This document shows positions 9,826-21,315 of a stretch of DNA of 64,000 bases, one piece after another. Position numbers and translations under genes: made by a program. Positions within the stretch are counted from its first letter, which is position 1. Every line of letters begins with the position of its first letter. The notes below the pieces were generated by a model that was not told the DNA's origin, ran no database searches, and worked only from the letters and a program-made list of their open reading frames with translations. This DNA is from Linyphia triangularis (Eukaryota > Arthropoda > Arachnida > Araneae > Linyphiidae): the NCBI GenBank assembly GCA_963978545.1, contig OZ021721.1, positions 41,302,785 through 41,366,784 of the forward strand, given 5' to 3'.

Positions 9826-11007
9826 TCAACACTCTTCTGTGGTTGACTCAAATCTGCTGTTTTTATTCTTATCTTGAACTGCTAGTACTGAGAATAGGCT
9901 CTTACTAATACCTGGAACAAACCAGACTTCTTTAAGTTTTTTGAATTGCTTCTTTACTCTTGTCATAATCTCCAAAGTTCCTTTACCTACAGCTGGTAGT
10001 ACTTCGCTATTTGCAGCAGTAACTCCATGTGGGGTGTAAAAATTTTCTAATTCTGTGAAGTAACTACTATTATTGGTGATATGTTTTGATGCTCCGTTAT
10101 CCACAAACCAGTCATAACAGTTTTCTTCAGATGAAAATACTTCTTTGCCTAGAGCTAACATGGATACATTTGCTATGACATAATCTTTTCTTGAGACTTT
10201 ATCATTCTTATTAGGCTTTGCTGGTCTTCCATCAGCTATCCATTTTCGACAGAATTTTACCCAGTGTCCATTCTGATGACAATAATTGCATTTTCCTATC
10301 TGCTTTTTGCTTTTGAAAGCTGTCCTCATTCTACTTGCTTTAGCTTCTAATGCATCTTGATTTTGCACATCACCTTTTGACTTTTCTTCTTTAAATTCCC
10401 TTTCTTGAGAACATAACTGAGTTGTCAACTCATCAGTTGTTCTTTTAACTTCATTCAGAAGTAGCCAACTTGGCTTGAAAGAACGATACTCTTGAGGTAG
10501 TGTGTCAAAAATCTTGCAAATTAATAACATCTGAGGCAATTTAGTTTCTTGCTTTCTTTCAAGACCTAAATTTAATTCACTCCAGAGGTTCTTTAATTTC
10601 GATAAATGAGCAGCCATACTATCATTCATGTCCACTTACACTGGAAAAATTGTAGACACATGTTATACAGTTGGTTGTCAGATGTTGCTTCAAATAACTT
10701 ATGAAGTTCTAACCATACCTCTCTAGCATTATCAAACCTCATGATTTTTTGCATGGTTTCTTCAGTCATGGAATTCGTTATTACCATCATGGCTTAAGTG
10801 TTAGCCTTTTTATATCGTGAAAAATCTCCTTCGTATTTCTTCAAAATTGCTTCATCAGCTCCTTCTGGCGGCTGATTTGGTTTAATTATTTTTCCTTCAA
10901 TAACTTCTAGGGCATCGGCATAGTAATTTAAAGCAAATTTTATTTTATGCTTCCACATAAGCAGCTTCTCCACATAAGGGCTTAGTCTGTAACTTTCCTA
11001 TCTCCAT
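9826..11007 (-). pseudogene. copia gag and protease remnant
   Basis: The main open piece (9826-10635) has the copia gag pattern with a CCHC zinc knuckle, CNYCHQNGHWVKFC (near 10249-10291). The protease site follows, in DWFVDNGASKHITNN (10081-10110). The usual Asp-Ser/Thr-Gly triad is Asp-Asn-Gly here. Further upstream, in other frames, the gag N-part continues (MVITNSMTEETMQKIMRFDN) to a likely first ATG at 11005-11007. Stops and shifts at about 10640 and 10800 break it. ENFYTPHGVTAANSEV and SKSLFSVLAVQ are standard copia blocks. Confidence 0.88.
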
Positions 11008-11236
11008 AATTAGTGCTTCACTTTACGATATAGTGCTCTAATAAACACTTCAATAACTAGTCCACTTCAGTCATATAATTCCCTCAAGAGTTGTCTTTAA
11101 ACAAAACAGATTTCAGGACTAGAATAATTAGGAAGAAAAACTTACAGTTCTTGCCGTTAGTAAAAAACTATCCTGCTAACTTCTAAAACTTCAGCAAAAT
11201 TAAGCATTACTTTAATCATAACAGCGCATTTAGCGT

Positions 11237-11253
11237 GACTGTGATCCCATAAC
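11237..11253 (-). promoter_or_regulatory. copia primer-binding site (initiator tRNA-Met half type)
   Basis: On the minus strand, directly after the 5' LTR end (ATTAACA), the sequence is GGTTATGGGATCACAG. Known copia elements prime from the anticodon region of a cleaved initiator tRNA-Met and have GGTTATGGGCCC here; the first nine bases match. The position agrees with the LTR boundary. Confidence 0.75.
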
Positions 11254-11455
11254 CTGTTAATTTTTAAGATTAAAGTATATTAAATATAAAAGCTTGCTAA
11301 ATTGTAAAGTAGGTTTTCCATGAACTTTATTTCAATAAAAACAAATCCGTTCAACTGAGCTTCTATGAATTTTGAATCAAAAGATATTCAGAAGTGTTGC
11401 CACATAGCAAAAAAACAATTACACTATTATTTTTCTTATAAATACAATTTCAACA
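11254..11455 (-). repeat. copia 5' LTR (right copy)
   Basis: On the minus strand it begins TGTTGAAATTG at 11455 and ends AATTAACA at 11254, with TG..CA ends. It is a near copy of 3775-3975. Confidence 0.9.
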
Positions 11456-12956
11456 TATACAATCTATGGTTGAGTTGTAATTTTAAACACAACACTAATT
11501 AGAGGGTATTATACAGAACCAGACAAGCACGTAAGTTTGAAAGTTGTATTGATTAATCTATTGGTACTCAAAGAATATAAGGCTATATTAATATATTAAT
11601 GGGAAAAAATAGCTTTGAAGTAGTATTTAGTTATTCTCTGCCATATATGGGGCACTAAGGTAAGGAAGGGCCTTCGTCTTCAAAGTTAGATGAGTAGCCT
11701 GTAGTAAGTGAGTTGTTGAAATGATATTTAAAATTAGCTATATTACTATGCAGAATTATTAATTTATTATATATTTAATTATGACAGTTTTTTGTGAAAT
11801 ATAATTTTATATATTTAAATTCTTTTTAAATAGGGCATATAAAATTTGTAAGTAAATTTATTTACAGCTTTAAATTTTCATAATAAAAATATGCACAGTG
11901 CATTATTTAAATAAATAATAACCGATATTCTAAACCCATACATGTTTCATCCTTATTCACTAGCATCTCTCTGATATCATATGGATGTCATATCCTTTAT
12001 TGTTCCATTTTAATTTTTTCTTTTGTCATAAAAATTTAAATCCGAAATTTTCAACATTTCATTAATTCAATAAAATACAAGCTATTCAGAATTTAAGCCT
12101 GTCTCTTTTGCCATTTTTGTTTGTATAACTGCCCTTTTTATTTTCCCACCTCTATACATCAACCTAGTAAACATACACAAAACATACCTAAAAACTGTCA
12201 TAAATGTTGAAACGTAATCCAAGAGGGGACTGCATATTGAGAACCTCCGTCAAACACTGAAAATTTTATGCAAATTTGAGAAATCCTAGTTCTGCAAAGT
12301 GTAGTGATCAAAGTTTTTTCGTTCTAGCTTAGAAAATATTTTGTTCCAAGAAATGTTAATTTTTCATATAACTTGCATGTTAAGAGTTTTTTTGGTACAT
12401 AGTGAAACTGTTGATGTCCCCAGAGTATCACAGTAAAGCACAAAGTTTACGATAATTTTGCTGCATGAAGTTTTATTAATTTTTGATAATGTTTGCTGCA
12501 CTGCGGGGTGAATTGATAACAACTCAATAAAATAAAATAAAGTATTGCAACTGGATCTGAATATTGGTGACAGTTAGTAAATGATTTTTTTGGCAACCCT
12601 GATCATCGAATCATGATTTTGACTTGGCGACAAACGGGAATACGTAAATCAACATATTTTTATCTTGCCAACTCCCAGAAAAAGTGCCAAGTCATACCAA
12701 AGACTTGGAATTTTACCTAGAACTTTAATAGAAGAGGAGAAGAGGGGAGGATTTTAAGTTATATTTACAGATATTTGTACCATTAAATTGACTGTCAGAA
12801 AGCTAAAGGATTTACACATTGTGCTCAAACTGTAGTAGACATGAAATTAATCTTTATTCATTTGATTTTGATTTTTTTCTTGCCTGATTGTAACAAAAGA
12901 GTAATAAATATTTTTCTTTATACTTAAAATATACATGATTATTTGTAAAATATATA

Positions 12957-13033
12957 TTTTTTAAAAATTAACCGAATGTTTCTCCAACTAAATTCATACA
13001 GAGAAAAAAACATTTGGTTAATTTTTTTAAAAA
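12957..13033. repeat. Hairpin, ~25-bp imperfect stem
   Basis: TTAAAAATTAACCGAATGTT near 12961 is the near reverse complement of AACATTTGGTTAATTTTTTT near 13009, with a loop of about 16 bases. Confidence 0.75.
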
Positions 13034-13258
13034 TAAGTTCTAAAAATATCTAATTATCTATTTAGATATAATAAATATAATCTATAATATTCTCTCTAAT
13101 CTATCTATAATCTATTTAGACAATAGACAAGGTTAGAAAACAAACCATTAAAAAATTAATATTTTTCAACTTTCCTTATTTTAATTTATTTTTTATTATT
13201 TAATTACATTTGGAAGTTCTTTTTTATGTAAATTAAATGCTAGTATAATTGTCAAATT

Positions 13259-13343
13259 GCAGTAAAAGGTTTTAATTTTTTTGGAATTTGTATGTGTAGA
13301 ATCTACACGTGCTAACTCCAAAAAATTAAAACCTTTAACGTAC
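13259..13343. repeat. Hairpin, ~22-bp stem
   Basis: AAAGGTTTTAATTTTTTTGG at 13265 pairs with CCAAAAAATTAAAACCTTT at about 13318, and CAGTA/TACTG extends the stem. The loop is about 30 bases. Confidence 0.75.
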
Positions 13344-13700
13344 TGTAGATTGATGCCAGTAATCTGTATGTGCCACAGGGTTTGCACTTAAAAAAATGCT
13401 GACTTTTGCAAATTAAATTCCTTTAAAATTACATATTTATAGGTAATTCATTTTCCCCTTTAGTTTTAAGAATCTTAGGTTAGTTAAAAAAAATTTAATT
13501 TAAAAATAAACAAATTTCCCTATAAAACAAGCCTGCTTAGTAAAACTATCAATCGGAACAAGTTATGAAATCTAATGCTTGCAGCATTGTTTAACTTTTT
13601 TTTAAGGGGGGGGGGGGAGGGAGAGTGAAGGTACTTTGCTTATTAACTTATTTAGGATTATTGGGAAGAACTTGTATAGGTAATTTATACTTGGCAGACT

Positions 13701-14033
13701 AGAGTTTTTTTTTATAATCTTATTTCATCTTTGAGGACTAGAAATCGAAAATGACCCAAGTTAAAAAAAAAAAAATTCAGGAGAGCCGAAAAATTAAAAT
13801 ATTCTCATCTGGTACTTAAGGCTAGGACTAAGTACTAGATTGAATTTGAACTATTGCTGTTGGAGTTCGAACTTTGGGCGTTCTCCACTTTGTTTAGCTG
13901 GGTCTTTAGGACATTTTTCCATTAAAAAAAAAGATTTAAAAATTTTTTGGTACTTAGATCGTTTTCCATTTCTAGTCCTCAGTTGTTAAAAGTAGCTCAA
14001 ACTGAGATTATTTAAAAAAAAAAAAAAAACTCT
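13701..14033. mobile_element. MITE-like element with terminal inverted repeats
   Basis: The 333-bp unit has ends AGAGTTTTTTTT. and inner inverted blocks TGAGGACTAGAAAT(C/G)GAAAA at 13732 and 13961. The core is non-coding. No clear target duplication is visible, and the superfamily is unknown. Confidence 0.6.
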
Positions 14034-14615
14034 CAGTGATGGACTAAACATTATGAAATCATTGAAAATTTCCTAATAATTTAATTGTTGAGAAAGAGGT
14101 TAACAGTTAATTTTTTTATTTCCTGAGTACTTGGTAACAAAAAAAAAAGGCAATTGCCTTGTTTGAAAATAAACTCCATGCTTTTAAATTTATATTTTTA
14201 GTAATTTATTTTAATTAATTATGGTAAATTTAGAATGGAATTGTATTTATATAAGAAATAAGTTACACCTTTTTTACTTTAACTTGATTTGAGATATTAA
14301 GGTTGAAATATTGACAAATATTTGGTGTAACACTAATTTGAATGTAATATTTTACTGCTCCAAAACCACATTTAATTGCTTCAAAATTGTCTTCTTACTG
14401 CTCCAACACTGCTCCAAAATCCCATTTTGGTACTTTCATTACTGTATTTAACTAATTGTTGATTATATAAAAAATTTTAAATGTTAAAACATGTGATGTA
14501 TAATTTTTTGTTTCAACATTTTTCAAGCATTCAAAGTTCTTTCTTTTAATATAAGTGTTGCTGGAATTTCTGATGAATAATTGGTTTCTAATTATGTGTT
14601 ATTATGTAATTGTAG

Positions 14616-14762
14616 ATTGAAATGAAAGATACTGCATTAAATAATTTAGAAAAAAAACTTGACATTTCTCGTAACGAAACTGCTGATTTGAAGAATCAAA
14701 TTTCTCAGATATTAAAGGATTTAGATGATATGCAGATATTAAATGACAATTTGTTGTTAAAG
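14616..14762 (+). CDS. Host coiled-coil protein gene, internal exon
   Basis: A 147-nt phase-0 exon of 49 residues (IEMKDTALNNLEKKLDISRN... to ...NDNLLLK). Acceptor TTGTAG ends at 14615 and the donor is AAG|GTAAGT, the best-scoring splice site in the window by eye. Leu/Ile at a/d spacing and flanking Lys/Glu/Asp mark a coiled coil. The length is exactly seven heptads. It follows a 13.5-kb intron loaded with transposons and connects in frame to the exon at 18219. Confidence 0.8.
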
Positions 14763-15718
14763 GTAAGTAAAATTTGTTCCGTTATTGTACTACATAGAAT
14801 CTTCAATTAATTTATACTTTTGAAAGACAGTGCATATGCTAGTCTATATACAGGGTCAATGCCACACTGGATTGAAACGAGCCTAAGGCACTCTCCAGGC
14901 TGTGATAACTAATAGTAAGCAGTGGAAACAGCCGCATTGAACTAGTGGCACTGCATTCCAACCAGTAGCAGCTATTTTCTTTGTTTAGTCAGAGATTCCA
15001 GCTCTTGTAATTTTTCGCCAATTTTTGAGGGTTTGGCGATTAGCGATTTTTTGTCGACTTTAAATCTTTTTCCTGGTAAATTTCAATTTTTTTTATTTAT
15101 TTTTTGCTGTTGTTCTGCTTTTTGAGTGCTGGTTATTTTTTATATTTTCACTTTTTTGTTTGAAGCAGACTTTTCTTGCAACTGCATGATGAATTTCGGC
15201 GCCTTTTGGCTGGGATTATTGAGGAGTGGTTATAAGAAATTTTTTGCACTATTATTTCGTGTTTTGTTCTCAACCATTTACTTTAAAATTCTTTGCATTT
15301 TTTTGATTATTGGGCATCAAATATGAGACTTTGATTCTATTTGTAGAATTAAGTTGTTCATTTAAAATATGACTTATTTTGGAATTTTATTTTCATTATT
15401 CTTTATGGAAACAGAGTTTGGAATTGTATGTTGTATTTTTAAATCCTTAATGTTAAATTCGATTTTGTTTGTGTGAGGTGTACAAATCTGCGACGATGAT
15501 TGAGACAGATTATTTTGGCGATTTTTTAATAGCCGTTGGTGATTCCCAAGATCTCAGAGCTGGCCGCCCTAGATATTTTTGTTTTAGTTGGTGTTCTAAA
15601 CATTTTTCATCACACTTTTTGATTTGCCTTTTTTCTAATTTCTAATGTATTTTGCAAATGGAATTGATGTCATCATCATAGATTTTCGTTTATTAATTTA
15701 TTTCATTATCAATTAAAA

Positions 15719-16031
15719 CCGAACATAGTAAACTGTTGTGTTGCACGTTGTACTTCATATTCTGGAAAGAGAGCAGATGTTAAATTTCACGAATCCCCCT
15801 TGGATCCAGATCAACGCAAGGCATGGGTAAAAGTGATTTCCAGAGCATTTAAATCTGCATTTTAAATCTGATGATTACATTGAAAGCTTGAAGATAAAGA
15901 GACTAAAAAGGGGTACACTTCCTAGTGTTCTCCCAGCCTACCCATCATATATGGTGCCCAAGAAGCAGATGAAACCTTCAGTTTTATCAAGGATTTCAGT
16001 CATTAAATATCGCCAGATGAAGTATGTTTGA
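15719..16031 (+). pseudogene. THAP domain remnant of a transposase
   Basis: The frame from about 15719 reads NIVNCCVARCTSYSGKRADV then KFHESPLDPDQRKAWVKVIS, the first half of a THAP C2CH finger. The first cysteine pair is present. A stop near 15860 and a +1 shift follow. The next frame gives LHFKSDDYIESLKIKRLKRG and LPSVLPAYPSY, the second half with the conserved LHF, Pro and Tyr and the AVPSIFP-like end. The original start was probably the ATA at about 15725 (ATG in relatives). It stops at a TGA at 16029-16031. The domain binds DNA and recognises transposon ends in P-type elements. Confidence 0.82.
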
Positions 16032-16144
16032 ATTAAGCTGGGTATCTGGATAATAGAACGAGAGTAAAAGCTGATAAGTCTAAAGTAAGACAATAGAAAT
16101 GTGTGTAAAAGCGGCCTTTTAGTGAATGTGACATCTTCCAAATC

Positions 16145-16800
16145 TTGATGTTATGCAATCGGCAACGAATCTATCTGTCAAATTTCAGTTCGATTGGATG
16201 ACAGAAAGTAGGTTATTAGTAATTCCATGTGCCGATTGAGGCATATGTAAAAGAGAGTTTTGTGACAGTGATATCCCCCAAAACTTGGCAGAATGCAACA
16301 TTACCAGTATTGAATCTATCTGCCAAATTTCAGCCCAATTGGATGATTGCAAGTTGGTTTTTTAATATTCTGAAGATAGAAGCTTGTGTAAAAGCAAAAT
16401 TTTAGTGACAGTGACATCCCCAAAAATTGATATAATGTAACCTTATTGACAATGAATCTGCCTGTTAAGTTTCAGCGTGATTGGATGACTGCAAGTTAAG
16501 GTGGTTTTTTAGTATTCTGAAGATAGAAGTGTGTGTAAAAGAGACCTTTTAGTGACAGTGACTCCTCCTAAAACAGGATACAATGCAACTTTATCAACAA
16601 AGAATCTACCTCTTAAATTTCAGCTCAATTGGATGATGGCAAGTTGATTATTTTAGTATCTTAAGTTACAAGTGTAAGTAAAATCGACTTTTTAGTGACA
16701 GTTAAATTTGATAGAATGCATTGTCATAGACATCGAATCTATCTGCTAAATTTCAGCCAGATTGATTTACGGCAAGCGTGTTAATATTACTAAATTGCAG
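16145..16800. repeat. Degenerate ~130-150-bp tandem array inside the THAP transposon
   Basis: The phrase AATCTATCTG.CAAATTTCAG recurs near 16169, 16304, 16454, 16606 and 16736. Each copy is followed by ..ATTGGATGA..GCAAGTT and then TTTTAGTGACAGTGAC. Copies are diverged, about five in all. Arrays inside one end of a DNA transposon can carry transposase binding sites; here that is inference. Confidence 0.8.
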
Positions 16801-16936
16801 TTTTAAATCTGGTTGGATTGAGTGGGAGAAAACGGAACTAATAACTTGTTTCCTTCACACTCATAAACTTTTGAAAATTGTCACAGCATGGAGAGGGCCT
16901 TAGCGCTCGTTTCAATCCAGTGTGGCCTTGACAAGG

Positions 16937-18218
16937 TATTTCAGAAAGGACTCGCTAACATTCATATGACGTAACTGTGAAACATATGAGAAATAAAAGA
17001 GACTATTGACATGCTGGATAGACAGGTTTATCATTTTAAATAAACTGATTTATAAAATTAGTTAGAATGTTAAAATGTTGCAACAGATTGTTGTAAAATC
17101 GGAATATAGCGAAATGAGTTCATTGTTTCCCTTATAAGGACCCGATGATTTCTGAACTGGATAGTGTAACCCTAACCGTCACTTTTACAGAATGCAATGA
17201 TATTGCATGACAGACTAGCTTTTAGTATCCCATATTCACTATTTATGTTTGACAAATATGTCTAAATGAAAATGAGCCACCTCGATAAACCATATACAGC
17301 CATCATCAAATTTACTGCTATCGATCAATTGGCAAACCTGTGTATTTAAAATTTCATATCTGTCTATCCAACATACCATTTATAGATAGGAAAAGTCTTT
17401 GAATATCTATGGGGCAGGAAAAGACTTGTGATCATGCTTACAGGTACATATAAGTAAATTTTAACAGAAAATGTACTTAAATTTATGTAGATTTTTTTTG
17501 CCACTGCAGATTTTTCACTATTAACACACATTCCAAAATTTTGGTTGTAGAAATTTCCAGTAATGTTTGCTTTATGAAGTGTAAAATTAGCATTAAAAAT
17601 ATACGATTTGTATTTGTTTAGTTTGTGTTGGCAAAGAAACGTGCCATGTGTGTATGATATATTAAATTTTAATAAGTAATGCTGTGCAAATACTAGGTTT
17701 TCATAAGTTCTAGTGTCATTTTTCCAAAACACTCAAATTTAAAAGCTTAGCTATCACTTTCTATGCTGTACTTATGTACATAATAGATTATCTAACCTAC
17801 TTATAATAAATGTATGGAGTAATATTATTTTCCTGATTTTGATAGTTAATAAAGATTCAATATTCTGTAACTTCTTGACTTTCGATATTGAGTAGACAAA
17901 AATGTAATTATATATTAAGTAGGACAAAATCACATTGTTCCTAAAATAGTGCTGCTGACCTACAATTTTCTGACCAATTGTCATAAAAATAGGGTTTGGA
18001 ATTGCAAAAATGTATGATGAGATGAATTGGTAGTTATAATGAAAATAATATATTTTATGATTATGAATTTCAAATGTTTCTCTCGTAATTTTAGTTTGTT
18101 TACATTTCTCAGTTTTGAACTGTCCATATTTTGTATTCAATTTCTTATTACTAAAATTATATAGCTGAATATAATTCAATTTAGTTTCATTATTAAGTAT
18201 AATTCTAAATGTGTTAAG
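16937..18218. other. Intron sequence, no gene seen
   Basis: A+T-rich. The long antisense frames at 17364-17732 and 17772-18281 are low-complexity and the second overlaps a splice-defined exon, so I do not call them. Confidence 0.6.
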
Positions 18219-18302
18219 GTAAATGCTAAAGAAGATAATATCCAAGAGATGCTCCTGGAACAGAAAGTTTTGCAGGAACAAAAGCGTACCTTATTGACAC
18301 AG
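18219..18302 (+). CDS. Host coiled-coil protein gene, internal exon
   Basis: An 84-nt phase-0 exon of 28 residues (VNAKEDNIQEMLLEQ then KVLQEQKRTLLTQ), exactly four heptads. The donor is CAG|GTAGTT. The acceptor TTAAG at 18214-18218 lacks a good pyrimidine tract, so the left edge is the least certain splice site of this gene. Moving to the next AG would break the frame to both neighbours. Confidence 0.75.
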
Positions 18303-19490
18303 GTAGTTTAATATAGTTTATAACTATTTTATTATTCAAAACTTAGATCTGAACCTTAACATTTCATAAATTAATAATTTTTGTATCAGTGGTAGTATTT
18401 GTAAAGTTAAGGTTGTAAAAAAACTGTAAAATTTAAGATTTTTAGTTTCAGATAAAGACCCTTGAAAAAGGTAAAATTTTACAAATTTTGATCTTGAAAC
18501 TTCTCTAAATTTAAAACTATTGAAGCTACTAATATTAAGCTATTACTTATAACATGTGTGCTGTGCATGTTTTGGCTGATATTGTCAAATGTAAAAAATT
18601 AGCTTTCTGTAAGTTATGCTTTGAGAAAACTTGCTTATAACTAAAAGTTTCTTAAAGTAGGCAATTTTTAGTAAAACACATGTTAATTAAATTGGAAATA
18701 TTTACAATGTAATCTTTTCAAAAACCATTTAAAAATTTAAGTCAAATTTTTGTTATAAATGAAGACTCATTTCTTTTTTGTGTAACTCTCTGAGTAACAA
18801 TGACAGACCATACTAATTTAAAAAAGCTCTGCCGAGGAGCATCCAATATATGAGTGGATTATTTTAAAACATGCCAAAATTATAATTTATAATTTAAAAT
18901 AAAAAATTAAGATACTTATTTATCTAATCATAAAATCTGTAACATAGATAAACCACAAATAATATTTCATCGATTTGGAGCTGCATTTTTATAGTAACAT
19001 ACTTTATTTAAATTTTGTATATAGCAACTACAAGAAAATATCATTTGGGTGACACTATTGGATTTGTTGTTTAAAAGTCTCATTATCACAGATTATTTTT
19101 TTCTCAGTTAGCATGGAAGTTATGCATAGTATAAATATATTATATTAAAGAAATAATATATGTAAATATTTAATAGAAAAGTTTTTAACTTTTTAAAATA
19201 TTTACAAGTTAGACTCAAATTTCAATGAACATCATATATAAAAAAAAAATTCTAAAGGAACCCATTGGTGTCCCATTCTGAAATTTGATGCATAAGTAGT
19301 CAATTGAAATCCTCAAAACATATATATTTAAAAAAATTAAACTATACCTTATTGGGGATTTCAAAAAAATATTTTTTGAAATTTTATCAAAAAGTCAATT
19401 TGAAAAATTATAATCATGCTGGGTATCACATGAAAGCTTATTTAATGTAAAAGATAATATCACCAATTTTAGATCTCTAGCTTTATTAGT
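18303..19490. other. Intron sequence, no gene seen
   Basis: A+T-rich with long A and T runs. I see no coding or structural signal. Confidence 0.6.
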
Positions 19491-19702
19491 TTAACCCTTT
19501 GCATTCGAGCAGCGCCTTTCTAGTGCCTCACGATTGGATGCCTAAACACGAATGAACCACTAGGTTTGATGCGGAAATTTGATGCAAGACTAGTGACTGT
19601 GTTTAATTTCTATGAAGCAAATCCATAAACGCCAACCGAACCTAAAATGTCTCGAGTTGCTGGTCCCTCCGCTCAAAAAAGGCCTCAAGTGCAAAGGGTT
19701 AA
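19491..19702. mobile_element. piggyBac-like MITE with TTAA target sites
   Basis: A 204-bp core (19495-19698) is flanked by TTAA on both sides (19491-19494, 19699-19702). Ends are CCCTTTGCATTCGAG on the left and CCCTTTGCACTTGAG on the right (reverse strand). TTAA duplication plus CCC-starting ends is the piggyBac pattern. It is too short for a transposase, so it is non-autonomous. Confidence 0.88.
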
Positions 19703-19923
19703 TAGCATTTGAAGACATCAAAACATTGCAAATTTCTTCATTTTTACCTTTTTCAATGGTCCCTATCTTAAAAATTATGAATTATGAAAAAATCTTAAAA
19801 TTTTATGTCATTCTTTTTGTAGGGTTAATGAATGCACAAAAAACCATAAAATCAAAATTACAGATGTTACGGTTCTCAAATTCAATAGAGCAAACTATTT
19901 TAACCTAGGCTAAATTTATATAA

Positions 19924-19925
<2 letters not shown>

Positions 19926-20009
<84 letters not shown>
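19926..20009. repeat. (AT)n microsatellite
   Basis: About 80 bases of uninterrupted AT dinucleotides in the intron between exons 18219 and 20751. Confidence 0.98.
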
Positions 20010-20012
<3 letters not shown>

Positions 20013-20186
20013 GATATGCAATCTGATATGACTGAACTACAAAATTAACTTTTATGAATACTTAGAATATGAATATAGCTCATTTAGTGTGCAAGGCCAT
20101 TGTGCTTATCCCTGAGCTATCAGGAGATTAAACTTTGTGAAATTTATACATTTACCCTCTCAAAAGCATCTTTCTCATCATTTTTT

Positions 20187-20552
20187 AAGAGGGATTGCCA
20201 GGCTCTTCCTGTCCCATATACAGAATGCTTCATTTTTGGGCTAAATTATCTCCAAAAGTTTGCTTTAAAACACATGAAATTTTATATCTGGTATAGCTAG
20301 TTATTGAAGAGTATATATCTGAGGTTTTTTTTCTGTACATTTTAAAAGTTTATTTAAGCTAGCTTATAAAAAAATTTTAAATATTAAAAGTAAAAAAAAT
20401 CCAGCTATTTTCCTTAAAAAAATTTAAATCTGTTATTTTTGTTGTCATACCTAGTAAAAAATTTATGTTTTAAAGCAATACTTTGGCATTTATTATGGCC
20501 TAAAAATGAAGCATTAGGTCTATGGGGCATGAACATGTTGGCAATCCCTCTA
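20187..20552. repeat. Inverted repeat, arms ~120 bp
   Basis: AAGAGGGATTGCCA (20187) and AATGCTTCATTTTT(G/A)GGC, then GCTTTAAAACA, recur in reverse at 20434-20552. The arms are ~120 bp with a ~125-bp spacer and moderate divergence. Both arms carry short related open frames. I do not recognise the source. Confidence 0.8.
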
Positions 20553-20750
20553 AAAAGATTTATACACTTAATCGTTGTTTTTTTTTTCTTTCTTTTTCTA
20601 AACTTAAAGTTTGAGAAATGCTGAAGCAAAATATTTTATATTTCTTTGAGTGCCAATATTAAGAATATTGAGACCAGTTTCCAAGTTAGAAAGCTTGTTA
20701 AATTTGCAGTTATTTTATATAGTTACCTTATTTCAGTTAACTTTTCTTAG

Positions 20751-20834
20751 TTAGATGCTCAAGGTGACGAATTAGATAAAACTAAACAAGAACTTGGAAC
20801 CATGAGAAATAAAGCTGAATCTTGTGTTTTGCAA
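20751..20834 (+). CDS. Host coiled-coil protein gene, internal exon
   Basis: An 84-nt phase-0 exon of 28 residues (LDAQGDELDKTKQELGTMRN then KAESCVLQ), four heptads. The acceptor is CTTTTCTTAG, with a good pyrimidine tract, and the donor CAA|GTTAGT. The pattern of Leu/Ile with Glu/Lys continues the rod of the preceding exon. Confidence 0.8.
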
Positions 20835-21279
20835 GTTAGTTTATTTTATTTTGTTTTCATTCATTATTATTTGTTATACCATTAGGTATAAATATAAATT
20901 GCTTGGAAATGATCGCAACATTTTTACGTTAGTATTTTTAAAAATTGAATTTGTGTTTGCATCAATTTATGTCAAGTGGTTCAATACTAGTTGCTAAATT
21001 TTCTTTCCAATTCTTATTCATATTGTTTATGTTGGTGATTTAAATTATGTAAAATTTAAAGCCAATTCACTTATTAGTTTTACTGCTGTTAAGTGTTAAA
21101 TAAAATTTTGCATCGTTTACCATGAAGAGAAGGATGTTAGATAAAAATATTATGTGATCTTGAACTGTTGATCGGAATGTGACATTGACGAGGCTGCGTC
21201 ACATCATAGTGTTATTTATTTTGTGATTTTCTTTTTTTGATGGAATACTTGTGTTACATTTAACAGTAATATAATTTCC

Positions 21280-21315
<36 letters not shown>

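Larger units (their letters stand above)
3775..11455 (-). mobile_element. Ty1/copia LTR retrotransposon, decayed, with a nested DNA transposon
   Basis: Two direct ~200-bp LTRs bracket gag, protease, integrase, reverse transcriptase and RNase H remnants in copia order on the minus strand. The span is 7.68 kb. Without the 3.05-kb insertion at 6523-9576 it is about 4.6 kb, a usual copia size. The LTRs differ at about a dozen of ~195 aligned bases by eye, so the copy is not recent. All ORFs carry stops or frameshifts. The element lies inside the first visible intron of the host gene, antisense to it. A clear 5-bp target duplication was not found: the flank right of 11455 is TATAC and the left edge is TATAT-like. 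Confidence 0.95.
11456..14615. other. A+T-rich intron sequence with small fold-back elements
   Basis: I see no gene. The stretch holds the hairpins and the MITE-like element listed separately, a G13 run near 13608, and short CTGCTCCAAAA repeats near 14370. It ends in the acceptor TTGTAG of exon 14616. Confidence 0.6.
14851..16936 (+). mobile_element. THAP-domain DNA transposon remnant (P-element-related type)
   Basis: The 2.09-kb element has long inverted ends. GCCACACTGGATTGAAACGA at about 14861 is matched by TCGTTTCAATCCAGTGTGGC at about 16906, and the pairing continues inward through a CTAAGG(C/G)C.CTCTCCA block. The outermost bases read CAGGGTCA on the left and CCTTGTCA (reverse) on the right. 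Inside are a THAP-domain fragment (15719-16031) and a tandem array (16145-16800). No catalytic domain is left. No 8-bp duplication is visible at the edges. It lies in the intron after exon 14616. Confidence 0.8.

Noticed and set aside
17364..18281. Two long minus-strand frames (122 and 169 codons)
   Set aside because: Low-complexity Ile/Phe/Asn/Tyr-rich, no domain, and the second lies antisense over a splice-defined coding exon. Long frames of this type are expected in A+T-poor-in-stops intron sequence on one strand by chance.
21283..21313. Poly(A) tail of a retrocopy
   Set aside because: An A run of about 30 is present, but I could not find a coding or SINE body upstream, nor flanking duplications.
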